Assembly (NCBI GenBank): GCA_050258555.1
Contig: JBLMZA010000071.1
Coordinates: forward strand, 1-64,000
Origin: CAISDA01 sp050258555
GTDB lineage: Bacteria > Bacteroidota > Ignavibacteria > UBA10030 > UBA8401
Direction of reading: 5' to 3'
Length of the DNA: 64,000 nucleotides
Below, piece after piece: positions 37,883 through 46,014 of this stretch. Under the pieces are notes generated by a model. It was not told the origin of the DNA. It did no database searches and was given only the letters and a program-made list of their open reading frames with translations. The position numbers were made by a program, and so were the translations under genes. The stretch's first letter is position 1, and each line of letters starts with the position of its first letter.

Positions 37883-39739
37883 TTAAATGGCGTGCGCCAG
37901 GTTGAAGAGTTCGTTCACATCCACGATCATGATCACGCGGCCGTCGCCCAAAATCGTCGAGCCGGCAATGCCTCGGCTGGCGGCGAAATATTCTCCGAGC
38001 GACTTGATGACGACCTCCTTCTGGCCCAGAAGCGAATCGACCACCAGGCCGAGGTTCCTCTCGGCAAGCGCGACCACCACCACATACATCCATTCCCTGT
38101 CGCGCAGCTCGTCGCCGTTGACGATGAGCAGATCGTCGAGCCGGGCCAGGGGCAACACCTTGTCGCGAAGCCGGATCACCTCGTGCCCGCTCATGGTCGA
38201 GATTTCGTTTTTGCGGATGCGCACCACCTCGAGCACCGAATTGAGCGGCACGGCAAACGTGTTGCCGCGCACGGTCACCAGGAGTCCCTGGATGATCGCC
38301 AGCGTCAAGGGCAGCTTGATCGTGAACGTGCTGCCTTTGCCGAGCTCCGATTCGATTTCGATGACGCCTTTGAGCTTCAGGACGTTCGTCTTCACCACGT
38401 CCATCCCGACGCCGCGGCCCGAAACGTTCGTCACCTTGGCCGCCGTCGAAAAGCCCGGCGCGAAGATGAGATTGAAGGCGTCGTGCGTCGTCATCTCGCG
38501 CGCTTCGGCTTCGGTGATGATGCCGCGCTCGATGGCCTTCGCCTTGAGCGTGTCGGGATTCATGCCGGCGCCGTCGTCGCGGATGCTGATGACGATCGTA
38601 TTGCCCTCGTTTTCGGCCTTGAGCGTGATCGTTCCCTTGCGGTTCTTTCCTGCGGCATGGCGCGCCGAGGGCTTCTCGATGCCGTGATCGGCCGCGTTGC
38701 GCACCAGATGCACCAGGGGATCGTTGATCTCGTCGATGATCGATTTGTCGAGCTCGGTTTCCTCGCCGATGATCTCGAGCTCGATCTCCTTCTCGGTCTC
38801 CTTGGCAAGGTCGCGCACGACGCGCGGAAATTTGTTGAACACCTTGCCGATGGGCACCATGCGCGTCTTCATGATCGCCGTCTGAAGCTCGGTCGTGATG
38901 AAGTCGATCTGCGAATTCGTTTCCGACAGATCCTTGGCGATCATCGTGCCCTCGTTCTCCTGGGCATACTGGTTGGTGATCTGCGAGAGCCGGTTGCGAC
39001 CCAGCACGAGTTCGCCCACGAGGTTCATCAGATTGTCGAGGCGCTGGACGTCGACGCGGATCGTATTGTCGCCGGCCTTCTCCGGGGTGCGGCCTGCTGC
39101 GGCCGCAGCCTTCTGCTTCTCGCCCGTGCGGCCCTGCTGCGCGCTCCGGACGTCCTCGGCCGGAACGTGTGCATCTTCAGCCGCGTTCAGTTCGTCGTCC
39201 GATGCCATCGGCTCCGCCGCCTCTGCGCCGGCTCCGTCGCCGCGCATGAGCTCGTCGATCTGTGCCTGTATCTCGGGCGGCAGTTCCTGTTCGCTCTTGG
39301 CCGCGGGCGCCTTCGCCCCCGGTACGGATGCTTCGCCGTCGCCTTCTGAAATGGCCAGGAGCTTCGAGAGCGTGGCATCCATCTCCACCGGATCCATGCT
39401 GCCGTTGTCGAGCCGCGTGATGAGCTCCTTCATGATGTCGTACGACTCGAAGATCACGTCCATCATCGGCGATGTGATGCGCAGTTCGTCCTTGCGCAGC
39501 TTGTTCAGCACATCCTCGCACTTGTGCGTAATCTCCATCATCTGGTCGAATCCCAGGAAACCGGAGGTTCCCTTGACCGTATGGAACGCGCGGAAGACCG
39601 CGTTGATCAGCTCCTTGTCATCGGGCGCCTGCTCCATCTGGAGCAGATCCTGATCCAATTTTTCCAGGATCTCTTTCGTCTCGATGAGGAAACTGTCGAG
39701 AATTTCCTTCATGTCGGGATCAAATATCGGGTGTGACAT
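37883..39739 (-). CDS. cheA: Chemotaxis histidine kinase CheA, lacking a P2 domain
   Basis: 618 residues. P1/HPt about 1-110 with phospho-His53 in FRAFHTVKGTSGF; low-complexity linker about 133-222; P3 dimerisation from about 225 (RVDVQRLDNLMNLVGELV); P4 kinase with HLVRNAADHGIE and GRGVGMDVVKTNV; P5 CheW-like C-terminus. No P2 CheY/CheB-binding fold fits in the ~90-residue linker. The linker carries PEIQAQIDELMRG (155-167), resembling the CheY-binding N-terminus of FliM. A CA tract lies about 33 bases before the ATG. Confidence 0.95.
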   Translation of the reverse strand: MSHPIFDPDMKEILDSFLIETKEILEKLDQDLLQMEQAPDDKELINAVFRAFHTVKGTSGFLGFDQMMEITHKCEDVLNKLRKDELRITSPMMDVIFESYDIMKELITRLDNGSMDPVEMDATLSKLLAISEGDGEASVPGAKAPAAKSEQELPPEIQAQIDELMRGDGAGAEAAEPMASDDELNAAEDAHVPAEDVRSAQQGRTGEKQKAAAAAGRTPEKAGDNTIRVDVQRLDNLMNLVGELVLGRNRLSQITNQYAQENEGTMIAKDLSETNSQIDFITTELQTAIMKTRMVPIGKVFNKFPRVVRDLAKETEKEIELEIIGEETELDKSIIDEINDPLVHLVRNAADHGIEKPSARHAAGKNRKGTITLKAENEGNTIVISIRDDGAGMNPDTLKAKAIERGIITEAEAREMTTHDAFNLIFAPGFSTAAKVTNVSGRGVGMDVVKTNVLKLKGVIEIESELGKGSTFTIKLPLTLAIIQGLLVTVRGNTFAVPLNSVLEVVRIRKNEISTMSGHEVIRLRDKVLPLARLDDLLIVNGDELRDREWMYVVVVALAERNLGLVVDSLLGQKEVVIKSLGEYFAASRGIAGSTILGDGRVIMIVDVNELFNLAHAI

Positions 39740-39792
39740 GCTCGTGCGCTTTCTTTCTCTCTGTCTGGATGATGTGTGTGAGGCGAATGTGA

Positions 39793-40491
39793 TTATTTCG
39801 TGCCGGCAAAGAGCGCGTCGATGTCGGCCTGGCTCGAGAGCGCGCTGCCGTCCTGTTCGCCGCTCATGGCCGAGACGACATCGTTCGCCAGATCCTGGCG
39901 CTCCGTCGACTTGTTGTAGACCGCGTTCGCATCGAATGTCACATCGGTCGGGAAGCTGATCTGCGAACTCTTCATGTCGTCGAAGTTCGCCTTGCCGAAG
40001 TCGTCGACCAGCGAGCCGAGACGGCCCTGGACCGATTCGATCAGGTGGTTGACCGCCGCGATCTGCTGGCTCGTGATATCCTGCACCTGGAGGCTCATCA
40101 TGATCGAGCTCGTGTTCATCTCGATGTTGTCGAGCTTCTCCTCGATCGTCTTGTAGGACGGCTCGAACTTATCGGCGCCTTCGATCGAGCGCATGCCCTC
40201 GACGGTCGACTTGATCTCGCTGATCTGGAGCGCGATCTTGTCCACAAGGTCGAGAATCTCGGTCGTCGCCAGCTCCGTGGCCTGTGTGACGGAATTGAGC
40301 TTGCGCGCGGCGGTGGGAATTTTCGCGTTCGATTCCTGGATCGAGACATTGATGCTCTCCAGAAGCGGAACGATTTCCTGGAGGAAGTCAAACAGCGCCT
40401 TCGCAATCGGCATCATCCGCTGTCCGAATGAAAAGAGCGCCTTGAGCTCGTCCATGCGCGTCAGGACAGTTGAAAATTCTTTGTTATCCAT
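39793..40491 (-). CDS. cheZ: CheZ-type CheY phosphatase
   Basis: 232 residues, mostly long helices. The catalytic motif of CheZ, D-x-T-x-Q, is seen as LQVQDITSQQI (Asp138, Gln142). CheZ dephosphorylates CheY-P. The last 14 residues, SSQADIDALFAGTK, would be the CheY-docking peptide and look like the FliM N-terminus. CheZ is best known from Proteobacteria, so its presence here is notable, though divergent relatives occur elsewhere. The ATG at 40491 is preferred over a GTG three codons upstream because AGGA is better spaced. Confidence 0.85.
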   Translation of the reverse strand: MDNKEFSTVLTRMDELKALFSFGQRMMPIAKALFDFLQEIVPLLESINVSIQESNAKIPTAARKLNSVTQATELATTEILDLVDKIALQISEIKSTVEGMRSIEGADKFEPSYKTIEEKLDNIEMNTSSIMMSLQVQDITSQQIAAVNHLIESVQGRLGSLVDDFGKANFDDMKSSQISFPTDVTFDANAVYNKSTERQDLANDVVSAMSGEQDGSALSSQADIDALFAGTK

Positions 40492-40504
40492 GGTGGTCAC
40501 ATCC

Positions 40505-40870
40505 TTAATGAATAGATTTAATGATCGTGTCGATTTTTTCCTTCAGCACCTGGGGCGTGAACGGCTTCACGACGTAGTTGTTGACGCGCGCCTGGAGGGC
40601 TTCGACGATGTCGTCCTTCACGCCGCGCGTGGTCACCATCAGAATCGGCAGATGCTTGTATTTGTCGTCGGCGCGAATGGCCTTGGTGAATTCCAAACCC
40701 GTCATGACCGGCATGTTCCAGTCGGTAATGATGAAGTCGATCCCTTCGATCTTCGCCAGCGCGTCCTTGCCGTCTTCGGCCTCGACGACGTCGGTGAAGC
40801 CCAGGCCCTTGAGCGAATTGTTCACGATGCGGCGCATCGTCGGAGAATCATCGACCACTAAAAATTTCAT
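40505..40870 (-). CDS. cheY: Chemotaxis response regulator CheY
   Basis: 121 residues, receiver only: VVDDSPTMRRIV, phospho-Asp in FIITDWNMPVMTG, Thr in MVTTRGVK, Lys in YVVKPFTP. This pattern is close to classical CheY. It sits 13 bases before cheZ and is the likely motor-binding regulator. Confidence 0.94.
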   Translation of the reverse strand: MKFLVVDDSPTMRRIVNNSLKGLGFTDVVEAEDGKDALAKIEGIDFIITDWNMPVMTGLEFTKAIRADDKYKHLPILMVTTRGVKDDIVEALQARVNNYVVKPFTPQVLKEKIDTIIKSIH

Positions 40871-40906
40871 ACCTCATTGCTCCTTTCACGGATAGAAAGA
40901 TATCGT

Positions 40907-41272
40907 TCAGTTTAAATATTTCGCCACTTCGTACTGTATCCGCTTCGGCTCGAACGGCTTGTTGATGTACGAGTTCGCTCCCAGCGCCATGCCGCGCGTG
41001 ACATCCTCGGGGCTCGACAGCGACGAGAGGATGATGATCGGAATCCCCCGGTAGGCATCGAGTTCGCGCAGGCTCTTGATGAATTCAAAGCCGTCCACAT
41101 TCGGCATATTCAGATCGGTGATGACAAGATCGACCGGACGACCGGCCAGCTTTTCAAGCGCATCCATCCCGTCCTGAGCGATCGTCACATCGTATCCCAG
41201 CATGGCAAGAGAGGTGGAGACAAATTTTCGTATCGTGGCCGAGTCGTCGGCCACAAGTATATGCTTCGCCAT
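40907..41272 (-). CDS. Second CheY-like response regulator
   Basis: 121 residues, receiver only: VADDSATIRKFV, phospho-Asp in LVITDLNMPNVDG, Ser/Ser in ILSSLSSPED, Lys in YINKPFEP. It is distinct from the cheY copy 36 bases downstream. Two CheY proteins often split into a motor regulator and a phosphate sink; which is which cannot be told here. It begins 1 base after the cheR stop. Confidence 0.92.
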   Translation of the reverse strand: MAKHILVADDSATIRKFVSTSLAMLGYDVTIAQDGMDALEKLAGRPVDLVITDLNMPNVDGFEFIKSLRELDAYRGIPIIILSSLSSPEDVTRGMALGANSYINKPFEPKRIQYEVAKYLN

Positions 41273-41273
41273 G

Positions 41274-42182
41274 TTACTCCTTCTTGTACGCTATCGTTTT
41301 GGGAAAATGGATGACCTTGAATGCCTTGGAAATTCCATGGAGCGATTCCGCGTATCCGATAAATAGCGTCCCGTCGCGCACAAGGCTGTTGTAGAGATGC
41401 GAGACCACCTTGATCTTCGAATTCAGATCGAAATAAATCAGCACATTGGCGCAGAAGATGACATCGAAGTTCGTCATCTGCCGCATGCGCGCATCGTCGT
41501 ACAAATTGAGCTGGTCGAAGCGGACGAGCTGGCGGACCTCGTCTTTGAGCGTGTATTCGCCGTTGTTCACCAGGAAATATTTCTTCATGATCTCCGGCGG
41601 CATGTTCCGGACCGAATACTGGCGGTAGACGCCCTTCTTGGCCGTCTCGAGCACATGCGGACTGATGTCGGTGCCGATGATTTCGATATCGAGGGAGGGG
41701 TAGCGGTTCTTCCATTTCTCGAGATACATGATCGCGATCGTGTGCGCCTCCTCGCCGCTCGACGAGGCGGCGCTCCAGATGCGCAGCTTCGAGCGCCCGG
41801 GGCCCTGCTTCGACTTCACGAACTGCGGCACGAGCGTCTCGTCCATCACCGCCAGCTGCGCCTCGTTGCGGAAGAAGAACGTCTCGTTGATCGTGATCGC
41901 CTCGTAGAGAAACCGGTACTCCTGCTGGCGCTGCGCGCCGAAGCGGATGAGCGTCAGATAGTCGCTGAACGCCGTCATCTTCAGGTGCTGCATCCGTTTG
42001 GCGATGCGCCCCTCGAGCAGATACTTCTTGTTGTCCTGATAGAAGATCCCGCAATGCTGATAGATGAAGTCGCGGAACTGCATGAACTCTTCATTCGTCA
42101 TCTGCATGCCCGGATGCGCCAGCGGCACCGGCGGCGAAGCCAGCGATCGTGGAACAGGAGCGGATACTGTCGGTTGAAACAT
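41274..42182 (-). CDS. cheR: Chemotaxis methyltransferase CheR
   Basis: 302 residues: a CheR N-terminal helical domain (FMQFRDFIYQHCGIFY), then the SAM-binding domain with LRIWSAASSSGEEAHTIAI and VIFCANVLIYFD. It methylates MCP glutamates. It has a ~30-residue N-terminal extension before the usual start. An in-frame TTG lies one codon before the chosen ATG. Directly follows the HEAT protein gene by 31 bases. Confidence 0.95.
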   Translation of the reverse strand: MFQPTVSAPVPRSLASPPVPLAHPGMQMTNEEFMQFRDFIYQHCGIFYQDNKKYLLEGRIAKRMQHLKMTAFSDYLTLIRFGAQRQQEYRFLYEAITINETFFFRNEAQLAVMDETLVPQFVKSKQGPGRSKLRIWSAASSSGEEAHTIAIMYLEKWKNRYPSLDIEIIGTDISPHVLETAKKGVYRQYSVRNMPPEIMKKYFLVNNGEYTLKDEVRQLVRFDQLNLYDDARMRQMTNFDVIFCANVLIYFDLNSKIKVVSHLYNSLVRDGTLFIGYAESLHGISKAFKVIHFPKTIAYKKE

Positions 42183-42213
42183 CAATGGTCCTTCGGTCTA
42201 CGGATGAAATTGA

Positions 42214-43617
42214 TTAATTAGCCATCGGCGGCACGGCCGACACCCCGAGCTGGCGGCGCTGGAGCTGCGCCACGGCCATCTCGCGCACCAGTTCGTCGTC
42301 GTCCGCGGCCAATGCCGAGAGCAGACCCGGAATGCGCGGATCTTCGATCGTCTCCACCAGTTCGATGGCGTGCATCTTGTTCCAGGGCTCGGTGTCGGCG
42401 GCCATCTCCTGCAACCGGTCCATGGCGCGGTCTCCGTCGACCTTGAACAGATTGTCGAGCACGAAACGCCGCATCTCGGGATCGGGATTGTACCATTGAC
42501 GCTCCACAAACTCCACAATCCGGTCGAAGTCCTCGTACGAGACGGTCAAAAGCAGGTTGTTGTAGATCTTCGAATTGAACTGCGAGAGCGCCGTGTAAAT
42601 CAGCTGCAGCACCACCAGCGGCGGATCGTCGTTCGAGGCGAGATTGGCGAGCGCCGCCGAAAGCGCCTTGTCCGGCTCGCGGTAGAAATAGTTCGCGATC
42701 AGGTCGTCGAGCGCGGCAGAGGCGCCGAGCGCCGAACCGAGCGCATGCACGGCCGCATCGCCCGAAAACCACGTGAGCGCTTCAACGGCCCAGGGATGAT
42801 TCACGCCGTGGTCCTCTTCGACGATCGATGCAAACTGCAGCTCGAATCCTTCCGGAAACGCCGGGAGCGCGCCCGATTTCTTCACCAGCTCGACGAGCGA
42901 CTGGAGCGCCGTGCGCCTGAGATTCGGCTCCTGCTGCTGCGCCGCAAAGCCGATCAATGTCGGGATCATCTCGCTTCCGGCGACCGAACCCAGTGCCTCG
43001 AGCACGGCGAAGCGGATGAGCGGATCTTCGTCGTTGAAATGGGAAAACAGAAATTCGAACGATTCCCGGCTGCCGATCTTGCCGAGCGATTCGATGATCA
43101 CATGGCGCAGGATTTCCCTGCGCTCGTACAGCTCCTTCAATTTTCCGACCGCCTCGGCAACGCGGCAGTTGCCCATCGCCTCGACGCCTGCATAGGCGAC
43201 ATTGTCGTCTTTGTTTTCCATCACGCGGAAGAGGTGCGGCGCAATCGAGGGATCGCCGATCAGTCCCAGAACATCGATCGCGAATTTCTGCGTGTCCACA
43301 TCGTTCACATGGCAGTAGGGAAGAAGGCATTCCACCGCATCGCCGCCCATAAAGACCAGAAGCTCGCCCGCAAGATTGCGCACGACGGCCTGCCGGTGCG
43401 TGATCAGAGGCGCGATGGCCCCTGCCACCTGCGCGCTCTTCCATCCTCTCAATGTCTGCGCGGCGGCATCCCTGACGCCGGGCGAACCGTCCATCAGCAT
43501 CTGCACGACAATCGGCACGGTGGAAAGATCCGGCTCATTCGCCTGGAGCTGTTCGATGGCGGCGCGCCGGATATCGGGATCTTCGCTGGTGAGTTGGGTT
43601 GTGAGATCTGGAATCAT
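42214..43617 (-). CDS. HEAT-repeat protein heading the che operon
   Basis: 467 residues, built of about ten HEAT/PBS-lyase-like helical repeats, for example DPDIRRAAIEQL, SPGVRDAAAQTL, DTQKFAIDVLGLIGD, DDNVAYAGVEAMGN, DPLIRFAVLEALGSVAGS and DPEMRRFVLDNLFKVDGD. No catalytic motif, signal peptide or membrane segment. Such repeats make protein-binding scaffolds. As the first gene before cheR-cheY-cheY-cheZ-cheA-cheB, it is probably a cytoplasmic partner of the chemotaxis system. The ATG at 43617 is chosen; the frame is open further up to 43851, but that part would cross the leader hairpin. Confidence 0.85.
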   Translation of the reverse strand: MIPDLTTQLTSEDPDIRRAAIEQLQANEPDLSTVPIVVQMLMDGSPGVRDAAAQTLRGWKSAQVAGAIAPLITHRQAVVRNLAGELLVFMGGDAVECLLPYCHVNDVDTQKFAIDVLGLIGDPSIAPHLFRVMENKDDNVAYAGVEAMGNCRVAEAVGKLKELYERREILRHVIIESLGKIGSRESFEFLFSHFNDEDPLIRFAVLEALGSVAGSEMIPTLIGFAAQQQEPNLRRTALQSLVELVKKSGALPAFPEGFELQFASIVEEDHGVNHPWAVEALTWFSGDAAVHALGSALGASAALDDLIANYFYREPDKALSAALANLASNDDPPLVVLQLIYTALSQFNSKIYNNLLLTVSYEDFDRIVEFVERQWYNPDPEMRRFVLDNLFKVDGDRAMDRLQEMAADTEPWNKMHAIELVETIEDPRIPGLLSALAADDDELVREMAVAQLQRRQLGVSAVPPMAN

Positions 43618-43802
43618 CTGATTTTCATTTTGATCGTGTGACAATGCTTCCTGTCGTATCAGAATTGTGGTGGTGACTCTGCTTCCGAGCGCCTGTCTGC
43701 TGCGCCGCTTGTATATGCCTAACACTGTAATGCCATTCTTCTTCTGGTGAAAAAAACTCTCCGCCTCAATTACGCCATGGCAGTGCAGTCTCCTTTTTTT
43801 CA

Positions 43803-43837
43803 CGCGCCCCCTGTGTGTGCATCGCACAGGGGGCGCG
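43803..43837. other. Strong hairpin in the leader of the che operon
   Basis: The 303-base gap 43618-43920 holds no convincing gene. It contains a perfect 13-bp GC-rich stem (CGCGCCCCCTGTG / CACAGGGGGCGCG, loop 9). On the minus strand it is followed by seven A and GGAG, not by T, so it is not a classical terminator. It lies between the sigma-28 promoter and the HEAT gene, hence in a ~240-base leader. Confidence 0.7.
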
Positions 43838-43867
43838 GTATTTACCGACACAATCTCTGTCTATAAG

Positions 43868-43894
43868 TTATCGGCAGGAATCACGAAAACATTA
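43868..43894 (-). promoter_or_regulatory. Sigma-28 (FliA) promoter of the che operon
   Basis: Minus strand TAATGTTT, 11 bases, GCCGATAA: 15 of 16 consensus positions, exact spacing, and a perfect -10 element. It lies about 250 bases upstream of the HEAT gene, giving a long leader. Confidence 0.78.
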
Positions 43895-43920
43895 CCACGA
43901 CAAAACGCAGCGGCGATCGA

Positions 43921-44673
43921 TTAAAGATTGATGTCAAGCTGCGTCGTAAACGTACTGGGGAAATATCCCTTGTTGTAAAAATTGTAGCCGATCATGACGC
44001 CGATGTCGCGCGTGAAATTCCATGTGGCGCCGATGCTGAACGCGCCGAAGGCGTGAACGCCTTCCTGATAGTCGACGGCAACGACCAGATGCTCCGACAG
44101 CTCCGGCATCGGACGATCCCAGCCCAGCAGCACGCCATGGTTGTCGGGAATACGCTTGCTGTCGCAGAGGATCTTCTCGTTGCCCCAGTAATATCCGGCG
44201 GTCAGGCGCCCCACCGCAGGAATCGTCTTCGAAGCGACGCCGAAGAGAATGTTGTAATCGGTGATGTTCTTCTTGAATCCGATGCTGCCCGCGCCAACGG
44301 CCACGGCCGGCGATTCCGCAAAGAAGACATGTTCAGGCACGCCGGCCTTCACATTCAGCGACCAGGGCGAGTCCTGCGGCTCCATCAGATCGAAGCCCGC
44401 CTCGATGTTGAACGACTTGAACGGCAGAAGGCCCATCGTCAGGCCGACATCGGTCGGCAGCGCCATGCCTCCGCCGCCCGGACCTTTTTGAAAGAGCGTG
44501 AAATAATTGTCGATGCCGAAGCGGACAACCTTGTACGGCTGCACATCGGTGGAAGGAATCCAGACAATGCCCGAACCGGTGGCTCCGGCCCTGCCGGGTC
44601 CGCACAGGCACAGAACGAGCAGCGACGAGAGACGAATCAGAACGGAACGCTGAATCAATGAACGGAACATCAT
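43921..44673 (-). CDS. Outer-membrane beta-barrel-like protein, unknown
   Basis: 250 residues: a signal peptide (about 1-30), then alternating strands with aromatic girdle residues, such as GLTMGLLPFKSFNIEAGFDLM, GRLTAGYYWGN and FGAFSIGATWNFTRDIGVMIGYNFYN, typical of a small outer-membrane barrel. No family is recognised. AAGG lies before the ATG at 44673. Its promoter region closely copies that of the flagellar operon (see 44724 and 44799), so it may belong to the flagellar regulon. Confidence 0.7.
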   Translation of the reverse strand: MMFRSLIQRSVLIRLSSLLVLCLCGPGRAGATGSGIVWIPSTDVQPYKVVRFGIDNYFTLFQKGPGGGGMALPTDVGLTMGLLPFKSFNIEAGFDLMEPQDSPWSLNVKAGVPEHVFFAESPAVAVGAGSIGFKKNITDYNILFGVASKTIPAVGRLTAGYYWGNEKILCDSKRIPDNHGVLLGWDRPMPELSEHLVVAVDYQEGVHAFGAFSIGATWNFTRDIGVMIGYNFYNKGYFPSTFTTQLDINL

Positions 44674-44723
44674 ACGAAGCACCTTTCTGCCGGCACGGTG
44701 GAATCCTCCCTTTCGACAATGGT

Positions 44724-44740
44724 GCACAATTTTAATGCCA
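44724..44740 (-). promoter_or_regulatory. Sigma-54-like promoter of the barrel-protein gene
   Basis: Minus strand TGGCATTAAAATTGTGC; GG and the -12 G are 10 bases apart, but the -12 dinucleotide is GT rather than GC. The stretch TTCTCTGGCATTxAAATTG is shared with the flagellar promoter, differing at one base in 19. About 50 bases before the start codon. Confidence 0.55.
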
Positions 44741-44798
44741 GAGAATTCCGCGCGATTTTCGGCGTTTTTTTTATGAAGAGGAAACGGAATGCGAAGCT

Positions 44799-44813
44799 GA
44801 TGTGGCCAATATT
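44799..44813 (-). promoter_or_regulatory. Second copy of the probable activator site
   Basis: GATGTGGCCAATATT matches the flagellar copy (24659) at 14 of 15 positions and lies 59 bases upstream of the -24 element, against 57 there. Unlike the flagellar copy it lacks the CCACA right half. Confidence 0.45.
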
Positions 44814-44824
44814 AAGCAATTGAA

Positions 44825-44865
44825 GCGATGATTGCACGCCCGTGATGCAGGCGTGCAATCATCGC
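44825..44865 (-). terminator. Hairpin after the deacetylase gene
   Basis: A perfect 16-bp stem (GCGATGATTGCACGCC / GGCGTGCAATCATCGC, 9-base loop), 33 bases after the stop codon of the minus-strand gene. The following sequence is AT-rich but has no pure T run. Confidence 0.65.
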
Positions 44866-44897
44866 GCAGTACGAGAACCTCTGGATAGCAGGAAGAG

Positions 44898-45800
44898 TTA
44901 CCGCGGAGGCATCGAGTGCTGAAGTCCGATCCGTTCGATCAATTGACGGTAGGTCATCAGATGAATGTTCCGGTCGCGGAGCGCCTGGGAAAACTGCGGC
45001 GATAACAATCCGCGCAGTTCGCCTTCCCGATGCGCGCCCACGTCCTTCAGCCCGAATGAATTCTGATCGATGAGGGCTTTCATCTCGTCGGTATCGAGCC
45101 CGATATGGAAGACCATCAGGCGCACCGTGCCCGGCTCGATCGTCTTCAGATGGGCCACAAGCGTGTCGGTTTTGTGCGCAACCGGAGCGGCATAGGCCGC
45201 GGGCACGTCCTCTTCGCCGAAGTAGCGCGAAATGCCGAGCTTGTATTCCGCGGCAAGCCGCTCGACCACGGCGCGCATCTCGGGCGTATCGACGGCGGTG
45301 CCCATGTGATAGTCGAGGTAATCGATCTTCAGTCCGGAATTCAGTCCCCGCTCGATCTGCGCGCGCAGCTCGCGCTCCACATCGTCGAGCGACGGATGAT
45401 GATCGAAAAACGTCTGGCGCGAGGGGAAGAACAGTCCCGTGCTGTCGGTGAGCGACGGCACGGCCTTCCATCCCAGCACGGGCCCCCAGCGGTAGTGCTT
45501 CCATTCGGAATTGAGCGTGAGATGGATCCCGTGCGCAATGGCCGGGTACTGCTTCAGGATCTCGACTCCCTCCTGCCACCACGGGCAGGCAAACATGATC
45601 GATGCCGAAATCGGAATGCCGGCTTCGAGCACCTGCTGTGCGGCCATGTTCACGCTGTGGCACATGCCGATGTCATCGCAGCGGATCACGAGTTCGCGCG
45701 CCGTGCGGCCGGATGAATCCGCCTGCTGCGCGCGCATGTGAAGCGGAAGAAGGAAAAAAGACAGCAGAAAGAGCATGGCTGCAGAAAACCGTATCGTCAT
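44898..45800 (-). CDS. ChbG/YdjC-like carbohydrate deacetylase, exported
   Basis: 300 residues. A signal peptide (LFLLSFFLLPLHMRAQ) precedes the ChbG/HpnK fold: metal-binding DD in LVIRCDDIGMCHSVN, HGIHLTLNSEWKHYRW, and the later HMGT block in KIDYLDYHMGTAVDTPEM. Family members remove acetyl groups from oligosaccharides such as diacetylchitobiose. Here the export signal suggests a periplasmic or surface sugar substrate. The start at 45800 has AAGGG upstream; (CA)5 at 45825-45834 lies about 25 bases before it. Confidence 0.85.
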   Translation of the reverse strand: MTIRFSAAMLFLLSFFLLPLHMRAQQADSSGRTARELVIRCDDIGMCHSVNMAAQQVLEAGIPISASIMFACPWWQEGVEILKQYPAIAHGIHLTLNSEWKHYRWGPVLGWKAVPSLTDSTGLFFPSRQTFFDHHPSLDDVERELRAQIERGLNSGLKIDYLDYHMGTAVDTPEMRAVVERLAAEYKLGISRYFGEEDVPAAYAAPVAHKTDTLVAHLKTIEPGTVRLMVFHIGLDTDEMKALIDQNSFGLKDVGAHREGELRGLLSPQFSQALRDRNIHLMTYRQLIERIGLQHSMPPR

Positions 45801-46014
45801 GGCGGTCAACCCTTCATCAATGAATGTGTGTGTGTCTCTCTCTGTCCGGAACACCGATGTGATCTGAACGGGTGCAACATAGAAAAAATCGCCTGGAGAA
45901 TCAATATCGTCCGCCCGGACAGGAGAAAAACAGAGAATTTTTTCGTATCTTTCCTCTCTGAAAATAGATTGATTTTTTTTGCGCGCCTATGTGGCGCATC
46001 TACACACAGACATT

